A stretch of DNA of 34,363 nt. Source: Flavobacteriales bacterium (GTDB lineage Bacteria; Bacteroidota; Bacteroidia; Flavobacteriales; TMED113). Made by a program: the position numbers and the translations under genes. The DNA lies in assembly GCA_002698365.1 (NCBI GenBank), contig NZWM01000037.1, positions 1 through 34,363 on the forward strand, given 5' to 3'. Numbering within the stretch: the stretch's first letter is position 1; each line of letters starts with the position of its first letter. The notes beneath the pieces were generated by a model. The model did no database searches. It was given only the letters and a program-made list of their open reading frames with translations, and had not been told where the DNA came from. Below are positions 27,554 to 34,363 of this stretch, piece by piece.

Positions 27554-28435
27554 TTAGTTTATTGCAATATTATCTATTAAACGAATCTCTCCAATATAAA
27601 CAGCTATTAATGCTCTATAATTTTCATTATAATCTATATAATTCGTAAATCTAAAATTTTCTGATGCAATTATCTCAAAATAATCCAATTTTATTAATGG
27701 GTGGGCAACAAGGTTTTTTATAGCAAGATGCTTTAATCTAACTAAATCACCACCTTCCAAAAGGTCTTTTGAGTGTATTTTGTTAAATTTTATTACATCA
27801 TTTTTAAAGTTTCTTAGTGCTTTAACTAAATTAAGCGCAGCCTTCTCTTCATCTATTTTTAGATTTTTATTTCTGGAGCTTAATGCCAACCCTTTTGAAT
27901 TTCTAACCGTAGGGCATGAAACAATTTCCACAGGTAGATTATGTTTCTTCACAAACAATTGTATTATTCTTAATTGTTGATAATCCTTTTCACCGAAATA
28001 AGCCTTATCTGGATTAATCAGATTAAAGAGTTTATGTACAATAGTTATAACTCCCAGAAAATGTCCCGGTCTTTTTTCTCCCTCTAAGATGTTAAATAAA
28101 TTGGTGAAATTATATTCTATAGATTTATCATCTGACTGATACATTTCTGAATCTGAAGGCAGAAAAAGAGCATCACAATGAATCCTATTTAATTGCTCAA
28201 TATCACTCTGTATAGTTCTTGGATAAGACACAAGATCTTCTTTGTTATTAAATTGCTTGGGGTTAACATAAATAGAACAAATTGTATAGTCATTGTCCTG
28301 TATCGATTTACTTAATAATGAAAGGTGGCCTGCATGTAAGGCGCCCATTGTTGGAACAAAGCCAATACGACCATTATGCTTTCTACATTTTTGCAAAAAT
28401 GTTTGTAAAGATGATATGCTTCTAAGAATTTCCAA
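27554..28435 (-). CDS. panC: pantoate--beta-alanine ligase
   Basis: FVPTMGALHAGHLSLL, IYVNPKQF, RPGHFLGV, YFGEKDYQQL, SSRNK. Confidence 0.97.
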   Translation of the reverse strand: MEILRSISSLQTFLQKCRKHNGRIGFVPTMGALHAGHLSLLSKSIQDNDYTICSIYVNPKQFNNKEDLVSYPRTIQSDIEQLNRIHCDALFLPSDSEMYQSDDKSIEYNFTNLFNILEGEKRPGHFLGVITIVHKLFNLINPDKAYFGEKDYQQLRIIQLFVKKHNLPVEIVSCPTVRNSKGLALSSRNKNLKIDEEKAALNLVKALRNFKNDVIKFNKIHSKDLLEGGDLVRLKHLAIKNLVAHPLIKLDYFEIIASENFRFTNYIDYNENYRALIAVYIGEIRLIDNIAIN

Positions 28436-28495
28436 TTAATTCACAATTTATTGCTAAAATGCACGTTTTTCTTTTAAAAAGAGGCCAAATTTTAT

Positions 28496-28503
28496 TAAAT
28501 TTG
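28496..28503 (+). promoter_or_regulatory. Bacteroidota -7 box (TAAATTTG) upstream of GT5-like gene
   Basis: TAnnTTTG 28 bp before ATG at 28531; lies inside the ORF track's longer form, favouring the shorter start. Confidence 0.5.
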
Positions 28504-28530
28504 CAAAGCCTAATTAAAGAAAGATTGTCG

Positions 28531-29346
28531 ATGCAGAAAAGAATTCTAATAGTTTCTCAAGAAGTTTCACCATACATATCAAGTCAAGGTATTGCAGATG
28601 GTGTTTTGGACTTAGCTAAAATAGTTAAAAAAAATCCTGGAGCTGAAGTACGTTTAATGATGCCAAAATATGGCTGTGTTAATGAAAGACGACACCAACT
28701 TCATGAAGTAATTAGGTTGTCCGGGGTCAATATTGTTGTTAATGACATTGACCAACCTTTAATTGTAAAAGTTGCATCTGTTCCGCAAGCTAGATTACAA
28801 GTGTATTTTATTGACAATGACGAATACTTTGAAAAAAAATTAGTTTTACACAAAACGAACAATACATTAATTGAAGACAATGATGAAAGAATGATGTTTT
28901 TTTGTAGAGGAGTGTTAGAAACACTACAAATGTTGGGTTGGAGCCCTAATATTATCCACTGCCACGGGTGGTTTACATCTCTAATACCTTTATACTTGAA
29001 AACAATTTATGCTAATCATCCTGTATTTGAATCAACAAATATTATATCCTCTTTTTATGAACAGACTTTAAAAGGTACCTTAAATAAAAAGCTAGTTGAT
29101 AAAATTGAATTTGATGGTATTGACAAATCTACCATAGAGGGACTAGCAAAGCCAAATGCAGAGAATTTACATAAAATAGCTGCGCAGTTTTCAGATGGAA
29201 TTATTGTTGAAGATAAAAATGTCAACAACATAATCACCGAATATGCAACACAAACAGGCAATCCTGTGCTGCAAATGGAAGTAGAAGGAAATAATAAAGA
29301 GTATTATAAATTTTATCAAAATTTTTTTTCTGAAGCATTAGTATAA
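28531..29346 (+). CDS. glycogen/starch synthase-like protein, GT5 N-terminal domain only
   Basis: MQKRILIVSQEVSPYISSQGIADGVLDLAK, MMPKYGCVNERRHQL, NIIHCHGWFTSLIPLYLK; about 271 aa, ends before any second GT-B domain. Confidence 0.8.
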   Translation: MQKRILIVSQEVSPYISSQGIADGVLDLAKIVKKNPGAEVRLMMPKYGCVNERRHQLHEVIRLSGVNIVVNDIDQPLIVKVASVPQARLQVYFIDNDEYFEKKLVLHKTNNTLIEDNDERMMFFCRGVLETLQMLGWSPNIIHCHGWFTSLIPLYLKTIYANHPVFESTNIISSFYEQTLKGTLNKKLVDKIEFDGIDKSTIEGLAKPNAENLHKIAAQFSDGIIVEDKNVNNIITEYATQTGNPVLQMEVEGNNKEYYKFYQNFFSEALV

Positions 29347-29352
29347 GATTTT

Positions 29353-30582
29353 ATGAAATTTATTTGGTCATATTGTATTGGTTTTTCATTGCTTTGTTGT
29401 CTGTTTTTTTCTTGCGAAAATGAAGAAAGCTTAATCGGAGAAAATTTTTTAATAACCGGAGAACATGAAGTATTTATACTACATCCTGACTCTATTAATA
29501 TTTCGGCCTTTTCACAATTCGAAGATAGTGTTAACGCACAAAACTCAACTAATTTAGCTGGCTCATATATAGATCCAATATTTGGACAAGCGGAAGCTTC
29601 ATTTTATTTTGAAATCACATTGCCAAATAATGAATTGAGTTTTAATGCAACAGCTGTTACAAGTGCAAGAATTCAGCTTCCATATACTGGTTTTTATGGG
29701 GACAGCACGAGTCAATTTAACATATACTTATCCGAACTACAAGAAAGTATCAGTGCCAATGACAGCAGTCAATATTTTTCTAATCAAACCTATGCAACGG
29801 TTCCAATAACACCAACTTCTGGCTCAGAAACCTGGCTTGGCACCATAAGTCTAAATGAAATACAAGATTCCTCAGCACTCCATATTGAATTACCAACAGA
29901 TTTTGTTTTATTTGAAATATTACAATTAGAAGAGACAGAACTAATAAATACCGAAACGTTTATTCAAGCATTTAATGGCTTTAAGCTAGAAGCCACACCT
30001 TTAAATTCAATGTCAGGTGCTATTATGTATTTTAATACAAGTGATGAAAATGCTTTGCTAAATGTGGAGTACTTAGATGGCGATGGAGCATCTCAATCCA
30101 TTAATTTCCCAATATCAACTGGGAATGCATTAAATCATTTTAATCATGACTATAATGATACGCCGATTGAAACCATCGACAGCTTGCTTTACCTTCAATC
30201 TATGGCTGGCACTTTTGCTGAATTAAATTTTGACTTTTTAAAAAACCTTCAGGATTCAGGCTACATTGTTAATCAAGCTGAATTAAGTTTTTCTATTTTT
30301 GACAACAACCAATCTTTCCAAATACCTGAACAAATTGCATTAGTTGAATTTGATAATGGGAACATATTATCAATTGCAGGTTTATCTGGGGGGGCGCTAA
30401 ACACAGAAAATAATACGTACGAATTTAATATAACGCAACATATTCAAAAAATACTGACTCAAAATCATAATACAATATGTCGACTATACACTTCTTCAAG
30501 AACATCAAATGCCGAAAGGGTCATTTTGAATAACACTACATCAAATCCTATTCAACTAAAACTAACACTGATAAAAGGATAG
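29353..30582 (+). CDS. DUF4270-type lipoprotein
   Basis: 409 aa; LFFSC lipobox, 'LIGENFLITGEHEVFILHPDSINISAFSQFEDSVNAQNSTNLAGSYIDPIFGQAEASFYFEI'. Confidence 0.75.
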   Translation: MKFIWSYCIGFSLLCCLFFSCENEESLIGENFLITGEHEVFILHPDSINISAFSQFEDSVNAQNSTNLAGSYIDPIFGQAEASFYFEITLPNNELSFNATAVTSARIQLPYTGFYGDSTSQFNIYLSELQESISANDSSQYFSNQTYATVPITPTSGSETWLGTISLNEIQDSSALHIELPTDFVLFEILQLEETELINTETFIQAFNGFKLEATPLNSMSGAIMYFNTSDENALLNVEYLDGDGASQSINFPISTGNALNHFNHDYNDTPIETIDSLLYLQSMAGTFAELNFDFLKNLQDSGYIVNQAELSFSIFDNNQSFQIPEQIALVEFDNGNILSIAGLSGGALNTENNTYEFNITQHIQKILTQNHNTICRLYTSSRTSNAERVILNNTTSNPIQLKLTLIKG

Positions 30583-30588
30583 TGAAAA

Positions 30589-32427
30589 ATGTGTGGTATC
30601 GTAGGATATATTGGCTCACAAAACGCAGTACCTATAGTAATTAAAGGACTCAAAAGATTAGAGTATCGTGGGTATGATTCTGCTGGTATTGCATATCTTA
30701 AAGAGGGCAAATTACATGTTAAAAAAAAAGCCGGTAAAGTTCAAAAACTCCAAGAATTTTTATCCACAAATCTCAATACTAAGATGGCAATTGGACATAC
30801 AAGATGGGCAACACATGGATCTCCATCAGATGAAAATGCACACCCTCATTTATCTATGGATAATTCGTTAGCCATTATTCACAATGGTATAATTGAAAAT
30901 TATTCAACAATTAAAGAAGGACTTAAAAAACGAGGATATAAATTTAAAAGTGAAACAGATACAGAAGTCTTGATTAATTTAATATCGGATGTCAAAAAAA
31001 ATGAAAACACCACTTTGGTAAAAGCAATTCAACTAGCACTTTCTCAAGTAATTGGAGCCTATTCTATTGTTGTTTTAGATGTTAGCACTCCCGATGAGTT
31101 AATTGTGGCCAAAAAAGGAAGCCCTTTATTAATTGGAGTCGGTAAAAATGAAAACTTTATCGCTTCAGATGCTGCTCCATTTTTAGAATACACTAAAGAT
31201 GTTATTTATTTAAATGATGATGAGATTGCAAAAATAACTGCAGAAACTATTAACATAACCACAGTAGATAACCAAATTCAAACACCTTATATCGAGAAAA
31301 TGAACCTTGAATTAGAGGCAATTGAAAAAGGTGATTACGAAACATTTATGCTAAAAGAGATTCACGAACAACCCCGTGCTATTGTTGAAACTCTAAGAGG
31401 AAGAATTGCTTCCGATTTCAGCACCATACATGTTAGAGGGTTAAATGAAAATTTGAGTTTTTTAAAAACGGTGGAGAAAATTATTATCATAGCTTGTGGA
31501 ACTTCTTGGCATGCAGGATTAGTTGGAGAGTATTTAATTGAAGGTATTTCCAGAATCCCAGTTGAAGTAGAATATGCGTCCGAATTTTTATATCGAGATC
31601 CTTTAATATCAAAAAATGACATGGTAATTGCAATATCTCAATCAGGAGAAACTGCTGATACGCTATCTGCACTAAATCTAGCTAAACAAAAAGGAGCTTT
31701 TGTGTATGGAATCTGTAATGTGGTGGGGTCATCAATCGCTCGTAGTGCTGGCGTTGGCACATATACTCATGCCGGGCCTGAAATAGGAGTTGCATCTACC
31801 AAATCATTTACATCTCAAGTAACTGTATTAATTTTAATATCTCTATTTCTAGCTAAACTAAAAAACAATATTACAAAGGAAGAATTTCACAACATCACAA
31901 AAGAATTATTTTCCATTCATAATAAAATGACGACAACGCTCAATATTATTCAAAAGGAAATAAAAGAAATCGCAGCATTATATCACCACGCTAAAAACTT
32001 TTTATACTTAGGTCGAGGGATTAGTTTCCCGGTAGCTCTAGAAGGAGCATTAAAATTAAAAGAAATATCCTATATTCATGCAGAAGGTTATCCTGCTGCT
32101 GAAATGAAACATGGACCTATTGCATTAATTGATAAAAATATGCCCACTATTATTATTGCAACCAATAAATCTAACTATGAGAAAGTATTGATTAATGCGG
32201 AAGAAATTAAAGCAAGATCTGGTAAACTAATTGCCATAGTGACACAAGGAGATACAAAAATGCATCATATTGCAGATCATATTATAGAAGTGCCTGAAAC
32301 ACATAATTTTCTCACACCACTAATAACAACAATTCCTCTTCAGTTACTATCATATCATATAGCTAGTTTAAGGGGGTGTGATGTTGATCAACCCAGAAAT
32401 TTAGCTAAATCAGTCACGGTTGAGTAA
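30589..32427 (+). CDS. glmS: glutamine--fructose-6-phosphate aminotransferase (isomerizing)
   Basis: 612 aa; MCGIVGYIG, LKRLEYRGYDSAGIA, TRWATHG, two SIS domains, C-terminal DVDQPRNLAKSVTVE. Confidence 0.98.
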   Translation: MCGIVGYIGSQNAVPIVIKGLKRLEYRGYDSAGIAYLKEGKLHVKKKAGKVQKLQEFLSTNLNTKMAIGHTRWATHGSPSDENAHPHLSMDNSLAIIHNGIIENYSTIKEGLKKRGYKFKSETDTEVLINLISDVKKNENTTLVKAIQLALSQVIGAYSIVVLDVSTPDELIVAKKGSPLLIGVGKNENFIASDAAPFLEYTKDVIYLNDDEIAKITAETINITTVDNQIQTPYIEKMNLELEAIEKGDYETFMLKEIHEQPRAIVETLRGRIASDFSTIHVRGLNENLSFLKTVEKIIIIACGTSWHAGLVGEYLIEGISRIPVEVEYASEFLYRDPLISKNDMVIAISQSGETADTLSALNLAKQKGAFVYGICNVVGSSIARSAGVGTYTHAGPEIGVASTKSFTSQVTVLILISLFLAKLKNNITKEEFHNITKELFSIHNKMTTTLNIIQKEIKEIAALYHHAKNFLYLGRGISFPVALEGALKLKEISYIHAEGYPAAEMKHGPIALIDKNMPTIIIATNKSNYEKVLINAEEIKARSGKLIAIVTQGDTKMHHIADHIIEVPETHNFLTPLITTIPLQLLSYHIASLRGCDVDQPRNLAKSVTVE

Positions 32428-32460
32428 GAGGGGATAAATTATAACTAATATATTTTTTAT

Positions 32461-32468
32461 TAAATTTG
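32461..32468 (+). promoter_or_regulatory. Bacteroidota -7 box (TAAATTTG)
   Basis: TAnnTTTG 13 bp before the ATG at 32482. Confidence 0.4.
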
Positions 32469-32481
32469 AAAAAAAACTACT

Positions 32482-32667
32482 ATGAAAAAATTAGAACGTT
32501 TAAAATACTTCATCTGTTTATGTTCCTCAATAGGAATATTTTTTATTATCACTCAAACTGACCTGATTGATAGAGGTAGTACAATTGGAGATGAATTTTT
32601 GACATCAGGAATGTTTTGTTGGTTTGGTTATTCAGTTATGAAATTATTTCAAACATTCAAAAACTAA
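32482..32667 (+). CDS. small two-TM protein, unknown
   Basis: 61 aa with promoter-like box upstream. Confidence 0.4.
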   Translation: MKKLERLKYFICLCSSIGIFFIITQTDLIDRGSTIGDEFLTSGMFCWFGYSVMKLFQTFKN

Positions 32668-32885
32668 ACCATTATCAATTTGATAGAACTAATCACCGGT
32701 TCTGTCACAATTCTTTTTCGTTTTGTATAATTATACATGTTAAGTTGGTTGTCTGAAATATCTATTGTAAATCGAATATAGAACTCGTTTGATTTTAAAA
32801 CATCCCTTGAATCTGAGTCAATTACTGTTGAATAAGAAGTTGATGATGTTTGTGCAGATAGAGTGTGTAGATTGAAACTTTTTAT
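32664..32885 (-). pseudogene. start-less open frame, possible gene remnant
   Basis: hand translation gives IKSFNLHTLSAQTSSTSYSTVIDSDSRDVLKSNEFYIRFTIDISDNQLNMYNYTKRKRIVTEPVISSIKLIMV*, preceded by an in-frame TAA and with no ATG/GTG/TTG near the 5' end. Confidence 0.35.
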
Positions 32886-32921
32886 TTAATCAATTAAACT
32901 TTAAATTTTGTTACAAACTAA

Positions 32922-33284
32922 TTAATCCCTTGATTTTATACCTGGATAAAATAATAACCAAAGAGTAAATACATAAGAATGAAGGGGAATAAGAAACATG
33001 AGGGAACACCATTTAGTAATTCCAATATCATTGAGTCTGAATGAAATTATTGGAAGAAATAATAGGTAGACTGTAAAATACTTTTTCCAATTAAAATTAA
33101 TAAAATTATATTCAGACAGATTAAAAGTTTGACCATCATCAATAAGTCCTGGTGGTTCCAGTGATATTCCAAATCCAAAATCATATAATCCTAAAAAGAC
33201 TAAAAGTACTGAAACAATCAAATAACCAACTAAAAATTTAATTCTAGTTAATTTAATTTTTAGAATTTTATTTAAAAAAATCAT
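32922..33284 (-). CDS. small membrane protein, DUF805-like
   Basis: 120 aa; FRLNDIGITKWCSLMFLIPL...LWLLFYPGIK resembles the DUF805 signature. Confidence 0.5.
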   Translation of the reverse strand: MIFLNKILKIKLTRIKFLVGYLIVSVLLVFLGLYDFGFGISLEPPGLIDDGQTFNLSEYNFINFNWKKYFTVYLLFLPIISFRLNDIGITKWCSLMFLIPLHSYVFTLWLLFYPGIKSRD

Positions 33285-33323
33285 TTTTTTAATTTCTAAT
33301 TTAAAACTCCTATTTATTCTTTC

Positions 33324-33860
33324 TTAAAGAATTTCTAAACTTTTTAAGATGTAATTTATTTTTGATTTATAATTATCATTTCCCACATCATATGAAAGAG
33401 TAATAAAACAACTTTTTCCATTTTGGACATATATATACTGAAGTTGATACATATAAATATCATAATCTGGCATATCCGTTTTAGTTAGAATAGAAATAAC
33501 TTGTTTGCCTGAAACTGTCTTCTTCTCGTAAGAAATTGGTGTCCATGTAAAATTAGTGATTCCCATTTGTTTAAATCCTAATTCATTTTCTTTTTTTAAC
33601 AATCTTAAGAATTCATCTTTTTTTATTTGATTTAATGAAGAATATTGATTAGAAAGGTGAATTATAATATTATCAGTTCTCAAAGTTCCATAACCCTCTT
33701 TAGGAACTAATTTAACGGAAACTTCTTGAATGTTTCTAGTGTGTTTTTCAACATAATCATTGGGATATAAAAAACTCAAATTCGAAGATATATATTGAAT
33801 CTGTCCACAAAGAGAAACAGGAAGTAAAAATAGTATCAAGGAAATTAATAGATTTTTCAT
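33324..33860 (-). CDS. small secreted protein (possibly PsbP/DcrB-like fold)
   Basis: 178 aa; signal peptide MKNLLISLILFLLPVSLCGQ; remainder a mixed alpha/beta pattern. Confidence 0.45.
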   Translation of the reverse strand: MKNLLISLILFLLPVSLCGQIQYISSNLSFLYPNDYVEKHTRNIQEVSVKLVPKEGYGTLRTDNIIIHLSNQYSSLNQIKKDEFLRLLKKENELGFKQMGITNFTWTPISYEKKTVSGKQVISILTKTDMPDYDIYMYQLQYIYVQNGKSCFITLSYDVGNDNYKSKINYILKSLEIL

Positions 33861-33944
33861 ATTTAAAAGTTTTTATTAAAAATAATGAAATTTATAACAC
33901 CCCATTTATTTTAAAAAGAGTAACATTGGGTAATTTGTGGAGAA

Positions 33945-34208
33945 TCATATTTCTTTTAACTCCTCAACGCCAAAATAGTCACATAAAATTTGTTCATGAT
34001 CAATATCCCAACCACAACCTTCAGCATAACAATCAACACTATCTGAAGTAAAATAGTAGCCTTTTGAATTGCTCATTGAATAAAAAATCTCAAGCCAAGA
34101 ATCTCCCTTACTTATTGTTAAGTATAGATCATATCCTTTTCCATCTTCACATTCTTTTCTAAACTTTATTTCGAATCCTTTATTTTTTAATTCTTCAAAA
34201 TACTTCAT
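33945..34208 (-). CDS. small acidic cytosolic protein, unknown
   Basis: 87 aa, about 19 D/E versus about 11 K/R; -7 box and palindrome directly upstream. Confidence 0.5.
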   Translation of the reverse strand: MKYFEELKNKGFEIKFRKECEDGKGYDLYLTISKGDSWLEIFYSMSNSKGYYFTSDSVDCYAEGCGWDIDHEQILCDYFGVEELKEI

Positions 34209-34243
34209 TGATTTATATTTGGATGTTGAATTTTAATATTTTA

Positions 34244-34251
34244 CAAAATTA
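34244..34251 (-). promoter_or_regulatory. Bacteroidota -7 box (TAATTTTG, minus)
   Basis: plus CAAAATTA, 35 bp upstream of ATG at 34208. Confidence 0.45.
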
Positions 34252-34252
34252 C

Positions 34253-34272
34253 TTATTCTAAATTTAGAATAA
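34253..34272. promoter_or_regulatory. 20-bp perfect palindrome, candidate operator
   Basis: TTATTCTAAATTTAGAATAA is self-complementary; immediately upstream of the -7 box. Confidence 0.45.
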
Positions 34273-34363
34273 TTTGACTCCCAAGCTAACTGATTTATCT
34301 CAGTTAACGTTGAATATTTCATTCATTTTTTCATATCTATAATTAAAAATACTATTAAGCTTA

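Noticed and set aside
28459-28530. Longer start of the GT5-like ORF (MHVFLLKRGQ...)
   Set aside because: Contains the TAAATTTG -7 box; the GT5 homology starts at MQKRILIVSQEVSP.
30387-30395. G7 run in DUF4270 gene as a phase-variation tract
   Set aside because: Shorter than typical slippage tracts; treated as ordinary Gly-Gly codons.
31362-31672. Minus-strand ORFs inside glmS
   Set aside because: Shadow ORFs of a highly conserved enzyme gene.
1-34363. CRISPR arrays, IS elements, prophage or known defence operons
   Set aside because: No regularly spaced repeats, transposase, integrase, phage structural or recognised defence proteins seen in the translated ORFs.

Overview
AT-rich chromosomal window, most likely from a Bacteroidota/Flavobacteriales-type bacterium. 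The evidence is GldE/LptC, DUF4249 + TonB receptor, DUF4270, T9SS-type C-termini and TAnnTTTG -7 boxes. Most of it is ordinary core genome: a gldE-like/lptC/TPR/outer-membrane/coaX block, tRNA-Phe(GAA) with a strong terminator, a DUF2130-like gene, msrA, a TonB receptor with DUF4249 lipoprotein and an M16 peptidase, radA, a flippase-like protein, panD, panC, a GT5-like protein, a DUF4270-type lipoprotein and glmS. The accessory parts are (i) three tandem secreted M43-like metalloproteases with different C-termini and a small Cys-containing lipoprotein (17.8-24.8 kb), (ii) two short regions of small orphan proteins (5.5-6.2 kb and 32.4-34.3 kb), and (iii) several sequence oddities: a G9 tract in the msrA active-site codons, a 20-bp perfect palindrome abutting a -7 box, a start-less open frame absent from the ORF track, and a short glycogen-synthase-like protein that lacks the KTGG motif and the second GT-B domain. 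I found no CRISPR array, IS element, prophage or recognisable known defence system. No single feature here proves a new system; the best candidates are the M43 cluster and the degenerate GT5-like gene in the panCD/DUF4270/glmS neighbourhood. All family calls are made by eye from motifs.
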